The position numbers and the translations under genes are program-made. From NCBI GenBank assembly GCA_963843805.1, contig CAWJLY010000006.1:1-64000 (forward strand): 64,000 nt of DNA, in the 5' to 3' direction. Under the pieces are notes generated by a model, which was not told the origin of the DNA, did not search any database, and worked only from the letters and a program-made list of their open reading frames with translations. Numbering within the stretch: position 1 is the stretch's first letter; every line of letters begins with the position of its first letter. The stretch is from Ideonella_A sp963843805. GTDB lineage: Bacteria; Pseudomonadota; Gammaproteobacteria; Burkholderiales; Burkholderiaceae_C. This document shows positions 8,757-18,000 of the stretch, in pieces.

Positions 8757-9230
8757 TCAGCCTGCCGTCACGAATCGATCGGCGCGTGCTGCCTCCAGAA
8801 CTGAGGAAAAATCGGCTTCCAGCGTTTCAAGCGGTGATGCGCCCGCCAACCAATCGTTGGCGGTGACAAACCAGTGTGCGAGTTCGTCGCCCTCCATCAC
8901 AGGCGCCAATTCAGCCAGCAATGCACCGATCTCGGGCCTGATCGACATATCGTCGAGATAGAACTGGAACAATGGAATCCAGGTCTGGCACATGTCATTG
9001 AAGTGGACGATGTGAGAACCGACGATCCAGCGCGCCAGTTGAGACACCGGCTGCTCACAATGACGTCTCATCAGCAACGCCGCGTCTTCGGCGCTGACAA
9101 CACCGCCCTGACGGGCAAAAGACGCTGCGACAGGCCCCGTCAACGCTGGCCACGAGCCCGCACGAGCAACACTGGCAACGCGTTCATTTCCAGGACGCGA
9201 AACACCGGTTTGTTCGACGGAGGCATGCAT
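8757..9230 (-). CDS. Uncharacterised protein with possible MbcA/ParS-like C-terminus
   Basis: A 157-residue protein without signal peptide or membrane segment. The ending NDWLAGASPLETLEADFSSVLEAA resembles the toxin-binding C-terminal segment found in MbcA/ParS/Xre antitoxins and in many unlinked betaproteobacterial proteins. I see no helix-turn-helix and no adjacent RES-type toxin, so an antitoxin role is not claimed. ATG at 9230 is preferred over a TTG at 9251. It ends 3 bases from the end of gspB, on the opposite strand. Confidence 0.6.
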   Translation of the reverse strand: MHASVEQTGVSRPGNERVASVARAGSWPALTGPVAASFARQGGVVSAEDAALLMRRHCEQPVSQLARWIVGSHIVHFNDMCQTWIPLFQFYLDDMSIRPEIGALLAELAPVMEGDELAHWFVTANDWLAGASPLETLEADFSSVLEAARADRFVTAG

Positions 9231-9649
9231 GGCGTACGACTCGGGTGGCAAGTTCAGCGCCGACGCAGTTTCAGCGCACCCAGCAGCCGATCGGTCAGGC
9301 TGTCGGCTTCAAACCGGCGTGTCAGGGTGGGCAGCGGCGTCGGTTGGCGCAGACGGCGAAAATGCAAGCCGCGCGACAAACCGTGGGAAATATCGAGCGA
9401 TGATCTGGCTTGCAGGCTGTGCATGGCAATCCTTGTGTGTGGGGTCGGCAGGCCGGTCGGTGGTTCACGCTGGAAATTGCCCAGGTGCTCGGCTGCGACG
9501 GATGTATCTTCGATGTTTCGAGTGATTGCCGATGTCGGTGCAGGCTCAGACGCGGTGTAGGCAAAATCCTGCTTTCCGAGTCGGACTGGCCAAACGTCGG
9601 GCCGACAACCCGTATGCTTGCCGTTTGGCAAAAAAAGGATCTGGCACAG
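9231..9649. other. Gap without a recognised gene
   Basis: About 420 bases between the small minus-strand gene and the dehydrogenase. Open frames exist on both strands (for example minus 9254-9631), but they have no recognisable domain, Arg/Pro-rich composition typical of out-of-frame GC-rich sequence, and no clear ribosome binding site. Promoters for both flanking genes probably lie here; an AAGGA just before 9650 serves the dehydrogenase. Confidence 0.5.
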
Positions 9650-10747
9650 ATGACAGCAAGGACAGCAAGCGATGTGGTGGTCAGTCCGACGAAATTGGGT
9701 TCAGCAGTGGCGGCGCTGTTCAGCCAGGCCGGTAGTTCGGCGCGCGAAGCGGAACTGGTTGCCGCGCAGCTGGTCGGTGCCAATCTGACGGGGCACGATT
9801 CTCACGGCGTCGGCATGGTTCCACGCTATGTCGAGGTGTTGCTGGCGGGTGACCTTCAGCTCAACGCGCATCCGAAACCGGTGATGGAAGCCGGCGCAAT
9901 CCGGGTGCTCGATGCGGCCTACGGGCTCGGGCAGGTGGCGGGCCATGAAGCCATGGCGGTGGCGATCCAGGTGGCTCGTGAGCACGGTCTCAGCCTGATC
10001 GGCTTGCGCAACAGCCACCACCTCGGGCGGATCGGCCATTGGGCCGAGCAATGCAGTGCGGCGGGTTTGGTGTCCTTGCACTTTGTCAACGTCATCAGCA
10101 TTCCGATGGTGGCGCCGTTCGGAGGGCGCCAGCCTCGCCTGGTCACCAATCCGATCGCAATCGGCGTTCCGCGCCAAGGCAAGCCGCCGTTGGTGCTCGA
10201 CTTCGCGACCAGCAAGATTGCGGTCGGCAAGGCGCGTGTCGCGATGAACGAAGGCCGCAACGTGCCACCTGATTCGCTGCTCAATTCGGACGGCGAACCG
10301 AGTCTGAACCCGGCCGACCTGTTTGCATCGCCGCATGGTGCGCTGCTGCCGTTCGGCGATCACAAAGGTTCGGGGCTGGCGTTGATGTGTGAAATTCTCG
10401 GTGCGGCGCTGTTTGGCGGCCCGGTGCTGACTGGCGCCCCGAGCAGCCGCCGTATCGTCAACAACATGCTGACGATCGCGATCGATCCAGGATTTTTTGC
10501 CGAGCATGGATCGATGGATCAGTCGATCGACGAGTTGCTCGAATGGGTGCGCTCGGCACGCCCGGTCGACGAGGCGAAGGGCATCGTTTTTGCGGGCGAG
10601 CCCGAACTGGCCGTCCGCGCAAAACGTGCAGCCGGCATCGTCGTCGACGCCACAACCTGGGCTGAACTCGAAAACGCCGCCGAGCTGATCGGGCTCGGCG
10701 CCGGGCGCTGGAACGAGCTGGCCGGTGCGAGCCGCAGGCCGGCTTGA
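9650..10747 (+). CDS. Ldh2/Mdh2-family NAD(P)-dependent malate/L-lactate dehydrogenase
   Basis: A 365-residue member of the type 2 malate/L-lactate dehydrogenase family, unrelated to classical Rossmann LDHs. Signatures seen are NLTGHDSHGVGMVPRYV, the catalytic-His region IGLRNSHHLGRIGHW, LVTNPIAIGVP, and FGDHKGSGLALMCEILGAALFGG. Family members oxidise 2-hydroxyacids such as malate, lactate, ureidoglycolate or 2,3-diketogulonate, so the exact substrate is open. ATG at 9650 has AAGGA 10-14 bases upstream; an upstream in-frame ATG (9614) is less likely. Ureidoglycolate dehydrogenase (AllD) belongs to this family, which would suit a urea neighbourhood, but I see no specific evidence for it. Confidence 0.88.
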   Translation: MTARTASDVVVSPTKLGSAVAALFSQAGSSAREAELVAAQLVGANLTGHDSHGVGMVPRYVEVLLAGDLQLNAHPKPVMEAGAIRVLDAAYGLGQVAGHEAMAVAIQVAREHGLSLIGLRNSHHLGRIGHWAEQCSAAGLVSLHFVNVISIPMVAPFGGRQPRLVTNPIAIGVPRQGKPPLVLDFATSKIAVGKARVAMNEGRNVPPDSLLNSDGEPSLNPADLFASPHGALLPFGDHKGSGLALMCEILGAALFGGPVLTGAPSSRRIVNNMLTIAIDPGFFAEHGSMDQSIDELLEWVRSARPVDEAKGIVFAGEPELAVRAKRAAGIVVDATTWAELENAAELIGLGAGRWNELAGASRRPA

Positions 10748-10790
10748 GTCAGCCCGCGCCACCCCCAACGTCTTTTAATCTGGAACCGTC

Positions 10791-11426
10791 TTGAGCATTC
10801 AACTTCACACCTTCGATACGCCGAACGGGCGCAAGATCAGCGTGGCGCTGGAGGAGATGGCGCTGCCCTACGACACCCACATCGTCGACATCACCAAGGG
10901 CGAGCAGCATTCGCCGGGTTTTGTCGCACTGAGCCCCAATCACAAGATTCCCGCGATCGTCGACCCGTCCGGCCCGGGCGGCTCGCCGATCAGCGTTTTC
11001 GAATCGGGCGCGATCCTGATCTACCTGGGTCGAAAAACCGGCAAGTTCTGGCCGAGCGACGAGCGCGCCCAGACCGAAGTGCTGGAGTGGCTGATGTTCC
11101 AGATGGGTGGTTTCGGTCCGGCCCCGGGGCAGGTGCACCATTTCATCGCCTTGAAGGACGAAACCGAGCGCCGCTACGGCTTGCAGCGATACATGGCCGA
11201 GACGAGGCGTCTCTACGACGTGATGGACAAACGCCTCGCCGGGCGTGATTTTTTTGCCGGCGAGGTTTCGATCGCCGATTTCGCAATCATCGGCTGGGCC
11301 TGGCGTCACGAGCGCCATCAGGTCGATCTGGCCGACTTTCCGAATGTTCAGCGCTGGTATCTGAGGATGATGGCGCGCCCCGGTGTCGCTCGTGGATTTT
11401 CGGTCGCGCTGCGGCGGCCGGGCTGA
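10791..11426 (+). CDS. Glutathione S-transferase, YfcG/YghU-like
   Basis: A 211-residue two-domain GST. The N-terminal thioredoxin fold has TPNGRKISVALEEMALPYD, the cis-Pro motif HKIPAIVDP and the glutathione-binding ESGAILIYLG. The helical C-terminal domain includes the N-capping region FFAGEVSIADFAIIGW. The TPNG motif and the HFIALKDETERRYGLQRY segment match the YfcG/YghU disulfide-bond oxidoreductase branch. The start is a TTG at 10791, 43 bases after the dehydrogenase stop. No intact ATG alternative gives the full fold. Confidence 0.87.
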   Translation: MSIQLHTFDTPNGRKISVALEEMALPYDTHIVDITKGEQHSPGFVALSPNHKIPAIVDPSGPGGSPISVFESGAILIYLGRKTGKFWPSDERAQTEVLEWLMFQMGGFGPAPGQVHHFIALKDETERRYGLQRYMAETRRLYDVMDKRLAGRDFFAGEVSIADFAIIGWAWRHERHQVDLADFPNVQRWYLRMMARPGVARGFSVALRRPG

Positions 11427-11456
11427 TCTTCGCCACGACGGTGCGTTCAACGCTGC

Positions 11457-12377
11457 ATGGCTGAATCGAAGCTTGCCGTATACGGGGCGATTGCGGCGAA
11501 TTCGTCGATTGCGGTGACCAAATTCGTCGTCGCCGGAATCACCGGCAGTTCGGCGATGCTTTCAGAGGGCATTCACTCGGCGGTCGACACCTGCAACGGC
11601 GTGCTGTTGCTGGTCGGCATGAAGCTGAGTGCCCGCCCGGCAACGGCCGAGCATCCGCTGGGTCACGGCAAGGAGATGTATTTCTGGAGCCTGATCGTCG
11701 CGGTGATGATTTTCGGCGTCGGCGGTGGGGTCTCGTTCTACGAGGGCGTGGTTCATCTGCGCAACCCTGAACCGGTGAGCGACCCGTTCTGGAGTTATGT
11801 GGTGCTTCTCGCGGCCGCTGTCTTCGAGGGCGCGAGCCTGCTGATCGCATTGCGGCAATTCAATTCGAGCCGCGGCGCGCGGCCGTTTTGGCGGGCATTG
11901 CACGCAAGCAAGGATCCGTCGACCTATACCGTCATTGCCGAAGACTCGGCGGCCTTGATCGGTCTGGGGATCGCGGCGGCCGGCGTGTGGGCAAGCCATG
12001 CGCTGGACATGCCCGAGCTCGACGGCGTGGCCTCGCTTCTGATCGGCGTGTTGCTGACGGCGGTAGCGGTGGTCCTGATGCGCGAGTCGCGCGGCCTGGT
12101 GATCGGCGAAGGCATCCGCCCCGATACCGCGCAGGCGATCCGTAGCCTGGTCAAAGCTCGAGGTTCGGTGCGTGAAGCGTCGCTGCCCCTGTCGATGTAC
12201 ATCGGAACCAACGAGGTGTTGTTGGTGATGGATGTGCAATTCGAACCAGACTTGCCGGTGGGTCAGCTTACCGTCGAGATCGAATCGATCGAGCAGGGCA
12301 TCCGCGAGCGTTATCCACAAATGCGGCGGATCTATATCGAGGCCAGGTCAACATTGCCCCAGCCGTTGCCAGCTTGA
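11457..12377 (+). CDS. Cation diffusion facilitator family metal transporter
   Basis: A 306-residue CDF transporter with about six membrane segments and a short cytoplasmic tail. It exports divalent metals against proton influx. The first metal half-site is complete (EGIHSAVDTCN, His-x3-Asp), but the segment V counterpart reads AEDSAALIGLG, so the usual His/Asp-x3-Asp is replaced by Glu-Asp-x-x-Ala. This is the form seen in the ZNT9/SLC30A9-like branch. HPLGHGKEMYFWSL is the conserved loop. It starts 30 bases after the GST stop and is convergent with ureC. Metal specificity cannot be assigned. Confidence 0.9.
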   Translation: MAESKLAVYGAIAANSSIAVTKFVVAGITGSSAMLSEGIHSAVDTCNGVLLLVGMKLSARPATAEHPLGHGKEMYFWSLIVAVMIFGVGGGVSFYEGVVHLRNPEPVSDPFWSYVVLLAAAVFEGASLLIALRQFNSSRGARPFWRALHASKDPSTYTVIAEDSAALIGLGIAAAGVWASHALDMPELDGVASLLIGVLLTAVAVVLMRESRGLVIGEGIRPDTAQAIRSLVKARGSVREASLPLSMYIGTNEVLLVMDVQFEPDLPVGQLTVEIESIEQGIRERYPQMRRIYIEARSTLPQPLPA

Positions 12378-12434
12378 CTCTGGCCGCTGGGCGGATGATC
12401 GGATGGGCGGCACGCCAGGGTGCGGCCGATCGGA

Positions 12435-14252
12435 TCAGAACAGAAAATAACGCTGCGCCATCGGCAACACGGTCGCGGGTTCGCAGGTCAGCAGTTGGCC
12501 GTCGGCTCGGACCTGATAGGTTTGCGAATCGACTTCCATCTTCGGCAGCCAACTGTTGTGGATCATCTGCTGCTTGCGCACGCTGCGGCAGGCCTTGACT
12601 GTGGCAACCGGCTTGTGCAAGTGCAGGGCGTGCGGCAGATCAGCCGCCAGCGCGCTCTGGCTCATGAAGGTCAGCGAGCCGGCATGCAATGCGCCGCCGA
12701 AGCTGCCGAACATCGGCCGGTAGTGCACCGGTTGAGGTGTCGGGATGCTGGCGTTGGGGTCGCCCATCGCGGCGGCGGCAATGAAGCCGCCTTTCAGGAT
12801 CAGCGAGGGCTTGATGCCGAAAAAGGCCGGGCGCCACAACACCAGATCGGCCCATTTGCCTTCTTCGATGCTGCCGACCTCGTGGCTGATGCCGTGGGCA
12901 ATCGCCGGGTTGATCGTGTATTTGGCGATGTAGCGCTTGACGCGGTGGTTGTCATTCCTGGAATCGGCGTCGCAGACGCCCGTTCGCTCCCTTCCCCCGC
13001 TGGGGGAAGGGCCGGGAATGGGGGCAGGCGATTCCAGCAAACCGGCCCGGTCATCGGCTGGCCTCAGCCACCCGCGCTGCACCTTCATCTTGTGCGCCGT
13101 CTGCCAAGTACGCAAGATCACCTCGCCGACCCGTCCCATCGCCTGGCTGTCGCTGCTCATCATGCTGATCGCGCCGAGGTCGTGCAACACGTCTTCGGCG
13201 GCGATGGTCTCACGCCTGATCCGGCTTTCGGCAAAGGCCAGGTCCTCGGCGATGCTGGCGTCCAGGTGATGGCAGACCATCAACATGTCGAGGTGTTCGT
13301 CGGCGGTGTTGATCGTGTAGGGCATCGTCGGATTGGTCGACGATGGCAGAAAATTCTCCTCGCCGACAACGCGCAGGATGTCGGGTGCATGGCCACCGCC
13401 CGCACCTTCGGTGTGGAAGGCGCACAGCGTGCGTCCCTTGGTTGCGGCAATGGTGTTCTCGACAAAGCCGGATTCGTTCAGCGTATCGCTGTGGATCGCG
13501 ACCTGGGTGTCGGTTTCTTCCGCAACACCAAGGCAACAGTCGATCGCTGCGGGCGTCGTGCCCCAGTCCTCGTGCAGCTTCAGGCCAATCGCGCCGGCCT
13601 CGATCTGCTGGCGCAGTGCGTCGGGACGGCTGGCGTTGCCCTTGCCGAGAAAGCCGAGATTCATCGGAAAAGAGTCGGCCGCCTGCAGCATGCGCGCCAG
13701 ATTGGCCGGCCCCGGTGTACACGTGGTGGCGTAGGTACCGGTTGCCGGCCCGGTGCCACCGCCCAGCATCGTCGTGATGCCGCTGTTGAGGGCTTCGTCG
13801 ATCTGCTGCGGGCAGATGAAATGGATATGACAGTCGATGCCGCCTGCGGTGACGATCAGGCCTTCGGCAGCGATCACCTCGGTGCCCGGCCCGATCACGA
13901 TATCGACGCCCGGTTGCACATCGGGGTTGCCGGCCTTGCCGATTTTCGCGATGCGGCAGCCGCGCAGGCCGATGTCGGCCTTGATGATTCCCCAGTGGTC
14001 GACGATCAAGGCGTTGGTGATCACGCAATCGACGGCATCTGCCGGGCCCGGGCCGTTGATTCGCTGACCCTGCCCCATGCCGTCGCGAATCACCTTGCCG
14101 CCGCCGAACTTCACTTCCTCGCCATACCCGCCGGCTTGCAGCGTCAGATCTCGCTCGACTTCGATCAGCAATTCGGTATCGGCCAGCCGCAGGCGGTCGC
14201 CAACGGTAGGGCCATACATTTCAGCGTATGCGCGGCGATCGATGCTTGCCAT
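12435..14252 (-). CDS. ureC: Urease alpha subunit UreC with in-frame repeat insertion
   Basis: The catalytic subunit of urease, which hydrolyses urea at a dinickel centre. Nickel ligands and catalytic residues are present: HIH in GGIDCHIHFICPQQ, the carbamylated Lys in GAIGLKLHEDWG, His in CAFHTEGAGGGHAPD, the flap histidines in MVCHHLDASI, and Asp in MSSDSQAMGRVGE. Length is 605 residues against about 567-573 normally. The excess lies between KMKVQRG and NDNHRVKRYIAKY, where residues 395-432 (38 residues) replace about 8. Most of it is encoded by a GC-rich palindromic repeat and reads SPAPIPGPSPSGGRERTG. The frame stays open. The start overlaps the ureB stop (ATGA). Confidence 0.95.
   Translation of the reverse strand: MASIDRRAYAEMYGPTVGDRLRLADTELLIEVERDLTLQAGGYGEEVKFGGGKVIRDGMGQGQRINGPGPADAVDCVITNALIVDHWGIIKADIGLRGCRIAKIGKAGNPDVQPGVDIVIGPGTEVIAAEGLIVTAGGIDCHIHFICPQQIDEALNSGITTMLGGGTGPATGTYATTCTPGPANLARMLQAADSFPMNLGFLGKGNASRPDALRQQIEAGAIGLKLHEDWGTTPAAIDCCLGVAEETDTQVAIHSDTLNESGFVENTIAATKGRTLCAFHTEGAGGGHAPDILRVVGEENFLPSSTNPTMPYTINTADEHLDMLMVCHHLDASIAEDLAFAESRIRRETIAAEDVLHDLGAISMMSSDSQAMGRVGEVILRTWQTAHKMKVQRGWLRPADDRAGLLESPAPIPGPSPSGGRERTGVCDADSRNDNHRVKRYIAKYTINPAIAHGISHEVGSIEEGKWADLVLWRPAFFGIKPSLILKGGFIAAAAMGDPNASIPTPQPVHYRPMFGSFGGALHAGSLTFMSQSALAADLPHALHLHKPVATVKACRSVRKQQMIHNSWLPKMEVDSQTYQVRADGQLLTCEPATVLPMAQRYFLF
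12958..13037 (-). repeat. GC-rich palindromic repeat inside ureC (copy A)
   Basis: An 80-bp element bounded by perfect 9-bp inverted repeats, ctggaatcg (12958-12966) and cgattccag (13029-13037). Inside are a small stem (ggcgtc/gacgcc, 12966-12980) and a perfect 10-bp stem, cccttccccc (12989-12998) and gggggaaggg (13002-13011), then ccgggaatgggggc. The core is shared with the copies at 25011-25042 and 25078-25115. It is read through in frame by ureC and encodes about residues 406-432. The bounding repeats suggest the element ends here, but no target duplication was identified. Confidence 0.8.
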
Positions 14253-14563
14253 CAGAGCTTTCCTTGCACGAGTGCGCGAAATCCGAACACCTGCCGGTCG
14301 CCGGCGTAGTCGACCAGTTCGACGGTGCGTTGCTGGCCGGGCTCGAAACGCACCGCGGTGCCCGATGCGATGTTCAAGCGCATGCCATGCGCGGCAGCGC
14401 GGTCGAAGGCGAGCGCGGCATTGGTTTCCGCAAAGTGGTAATGCGAGCCGACCTGAATCGGCCGGTCGGCGCCGTTTTCGACCACGATCGTCACGGTGCG
14501 ACGTCCGGGGTTCAGCGCGTGGTCGGCGCCGTCGGTCAACAGTTCGCCAGGAACGATTGGCAT
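14252..14563 (-). CDS. ureB: Urease beta subunit UreB
   Basis: The 103-residue structural beta subunit, in the three-gene bacterial arrangement. Family motifs are MPIVPGELL, NPGRRTVTIVVENGADRPIQ, GSHYHFAETN and RLNIASGTAVRFEPG. ATG at 14563 is chosen because GAGGAGG stands 8 bases upstream; an extension to 14596 is possible in frame but atypical. It overlaps ureC by one base at ATGA and follows ureA after 69 bases. Confidence 0.95.
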   Translation of the reverse strand: MPIVPGELLTDGADHALNPGRRTVTIVVENGADRPIQVGSHYHFAETNAALAFDRAAAHGMRLNIASGTAVRFEPGQQRTVELVDYAGDRQVFGFRALVQGKL

Positions 14564-14632
14564 GTCGTCAGCCTCCTCGGGAAGGTCAGGCATCAAAAAA
14601 AGGCAAGCCGATCGACAAACGTCGATGAGCGA

Positions 14633-14935
14633 TCAGCGAATCGGCTGGTGGACAGTGACCAGCTTGGTGCCATCGGGGAAGGTGGCTTCCATCTGGATCT
14701 CGGGAATCAGTTCGGCGACGCCCTCCATCACGTCGCTGCGGCCCAGCACCGATTGCCCATCGGCCATCAGGTCGGCAACGCTTTTGCCGTCGCGAGCGCC
14801 TTCCATGATGGCCGCACTGATCAGCGCCACCGCCTCGGGGTAGTTCAGCTTCAGCCCGCGCGCCTTGCGGCGCTCGGCCAGCAGTGCTGCGGTGAAGATG
14901 AGCAGCTTGTCTTTCTCGCGCGGCGTGAGTTCCAT
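14633..14935 (-). CDS. ureA: Urease gamma subunit UreA
   Basis: The 100-residue gamma subunit, beginning MELTPREKDKLLIFTAALLA and ending TKLVTVHQPIR, both canonical. It opens the ureABC operon. The gene normally placed before it in this lineage, ureD, is absent; the next gene upstream is the divergent transporter-kinase at 15081. The 145-base gap between them must hold promoters for both. Confidence 0.96.
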   Translation of the reverse strand: MELTPREKDKLLIFTAALLAERRKARGLKLNYPEAVALISAAIMEGARDGKSVADLMADGQSVLGRSDVMEGVAELIPEIQMEATFPDGTKLVTVHQPIR

Positions 14936-15080
14936 GGAGTCGAAGTTAGCAGATCACGTGCCGGGCTTCGCTGGATCAAGCGCTTGAATTTTTTGTAACA
15001 GCCGTTTCAGCTGCGCTTCGGGCTCTTCGCGGATGAAGCGCTGAAGCCGCTCATACGGTCAACACCTGCCGGAGCGGGTA

Positions 15081-18000
15081 TTGACTGGCACGCCGCTTGC
15101 GCCCATTGGTCAGGTGACACTTTCTTCTGCGCCCGCCAAGGCTCTCGACCCACCGCTCGGCCCCGCAATGGTGCATCCACAGGGCACCGATGCAGTGCAG
15201 CGCGTCGTCAAGGTGCGCCGCGACTACAACAGCTGGGTCGCGCGCGAGACCATGGAAGACTACGCGCTGCGCTTCACGCCGCGCTCATTTCGCAAATGGT
15301 CGGCCATGCGGGTGGCGAATACCGCTTTTGGTGCGGCGTCGTTTCTGGTACTCGAAGCCGTCGGCGGCACCTTGCTGGTCGACTATGGCTTCATCAACGC
15401 CTTCTGGGCGATCCTGGCCACCGGGCTGATCATTTTTCTCGCCGGTTGGCCGATCAGTGTCTACGCCGCCCGGCACGGCGTCGACATGGATCTGTTGACC
15501 CGTGGCGCCGGCTTCGGCTACATCGGCTCGACGGTGACCTCGCTGATCTATGCCTCGTTCACCTTCATCTTCTTTGCGCTCGAGGCCGCCATCATGGCCT
15601 ATGCCCTCGAACTGGCATTCGACATCCCGCCGGCCTGGGGTTACCTGCTGTGCGCGCTGGTCGTCATTCCGCTTGCCACCCACGGCGTCACGACGATCAG
15701 CCGGCTGCAAGTCTGGACCCAGCCGCTCTGGCTGGTGATGTTGATCGTGCCGTTCGTCTATGTGTTCCAGCAGCATCCGGCTGTGCTGCGCGATATCTGG
15801 GCCTACGGCGGCGGCGATGCCGGCCAGCCGGGCAAGCCGCTGACAGCCGGTTTCGACCTGCTCAAGTTCGGTGCTGCAATGACGGTCGGCGTTGCCTTGA
15901 TCACGCAGATGGGCGAGCAGGCCGACTATCTTCGCTTCATGCCCGAGCCTGCGACGCGAAGACACACCAACGGGCGGCGCCGCATCGATCTGCGCTGGTG
16001 GTCAGGGGTGATGATCGGCGGCCCGGGCTGGGTGATTCCAGGTGTGCTGAAGATGCTCGGCGGCGCCCTGCTGGCGTTCCTGGCGATCGGTTATTCGGTG
16101 CCGCTCGACCGCGCCGTCGATCCGAATCAGATGTATCTGGTCGCCTACGGCGCGGTGTTCTCGAATTACGGCCTGGCCGTGGCCGCCACCGCCTTGTTCG
16201 TCTTCATTTCGCAGCTGAAGATCAACGTGACCAATGCCTATGCGGGCTCGCTCGCCTGGAGCAATTTTTTCGCTCGCTTGACGCACAGCCATCCCGGGCG
16301 GGTGGTCTGGATGATCTTCAATATCCTGATCGCCTTGATGCTGATGGAGCTGAATGTCTTCCAGGCGCTCGGCAAGGTACTCGGGCTGTACTCCAACATT
16401 GCCATCAGCTGGATGATGGCGGTGGTCGCGGATCTGGTGATCAACAAGCCGATGGGCTGGTCGCCCAAAGGAATCGAGTTCAAGCGCGCCCATCTGTTCG
16501 ACGTCAACCCGGTCGGGGTTGGCGCGATGGGGGTGGCCTCGATCCTGTCGATTGCCGCTTATACCGGTGTGCTCGGCGAGCTGGCGCAGGCCTTCTCGGC
16601 ATTGATCGCGCTGGTCACGGCGTTCGTGGTGTCGCCGGTCCTCGCCTGGGCGACCGGCGGACGCTACTACATTGCCCGCCAGCCGCTGCCCGAACAGGCT
16701 GTGCCGGCCGGCGAAGTCGGCAGCTACAAGCGCCTCACCGGCTGCGTGATCTGCGAACGCGAATACGAGCATGACGACATGGCGTTCTGCCCTGCCTATC
16801 GCGGCAGCATCTGCTCGCTGTGCTGTTCGCTCGATGCCCGCTGTCACGATCTGTGCAAGCCCGACGCCCGGCTGGCGGTGCAATGGCGAGCCGCGGCCAA
16901 ATGGTTGGTACCAGGCGGCTTGTGGCGGCGCCTCGATACCGAGCTTGGCCACTATCTGATGTTGATGGCGCTGGCCGTGCCGGCGCTGGCCGGACTTTTC
17001 GTCGCCATCTTTCACCATCAGCGCCGCGCGATGACGGCCGGCGGCAGCTTGTTGACGCGCGAGGCCGAGGCCGCGCTGCAGATGGGTTTTGTCAAGCTGT
17101 TCGCCGCGCTGCTGGTGATCAGCGCCGTGGTTGCCTGGTGGCTGGTGCTCAAGCACCGCAGCGCGCAGGTGGCGCAGGAAGAGTCGAATCGACAGACCCA
17201 CCTGCTGGTCAACGAGATCGAATCGCATCGCCTGACCGACGAGGCGCTGCAGGAGGCCAAACTGCAGGCCGAACTGGCCAATGGCGCCAAGAGCCGCTAC
17301 ATCACGACGATCAGCCATGAACTGCGAACGCCGTTGAACAGCATCATCGGCTACGCCCAACTGCTCGATGAAGATGCCAATGTGCCGCCGCATCGCCGAC
17401 AGGCGGTCAGCGTCATCCGGCGCGGCGGCGAACATCTGTTGTCATTGATCGAAGGCACGCTCGATCTGGCGCGAATCGAAAGCGGCAAGTTGTCGCTCGA
17501 TGTCAAGCCGCTGCAATGGCGCGACCTGCTGCAGCAGATCGCCCACCTGTTCGAACTGCAGGCGGCAGGCAAGGGCATTTCGTTTCGTTGCGTGACCGAC
17601 CCCAATCTGCCCGAGGTGGTTCGAGCCGACGAAAAGCGGCTGCGCCAGATTCTGATCAACGTGCTTGGCAACGCTGTCAAGTTCACGCAGCGCGGCGGGG
17701 TCGTCTTCCGCGTTCGCCATGCGCGAGAGATGGCGACATTCGAAATCGAGGATACCGGCCCAGGCATCGCAGCGTCGGAGATGGCGCAGATCTTCGAGCC
17801 CTTCGGACGTGGTGCCGCGTCGGGTGCTGGCGGCGGCAGTGGTCCGGCCGGCAGCACCGGCCTCGGCTTGACAATCAGCAAGATGCTGACCGACTTGATG
17901 GGCGGCGAGATCACCGTGCACAGCACCCCCACTGCGGCGCCGGCGGCGCAGCACCCGGCTGCCGACGCTGGCGGCGCCGGCACCGTTTTCAGGATCCGCC

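Noticed and set aside
9254..9631. 125-residue minus-strand frame as a gene, possibly a missing ureD
   Set aside because: No similarity to UreD motifs, no ribosome binding site and no recognisable domain.
12420..14309. 629-residue open frame on the plus strand opposite ureC
   Set aside because: It is the antisense shadow of a fully conserved ureC in GC-rich DNA, with no domain and no independent support.
16002..17435. 477-residue minus-strand open frame inside the transporter-kinase gene
   Set aside because: Antisense shadow; the plus strand encodes continuous membrane helices and kinase motifs.
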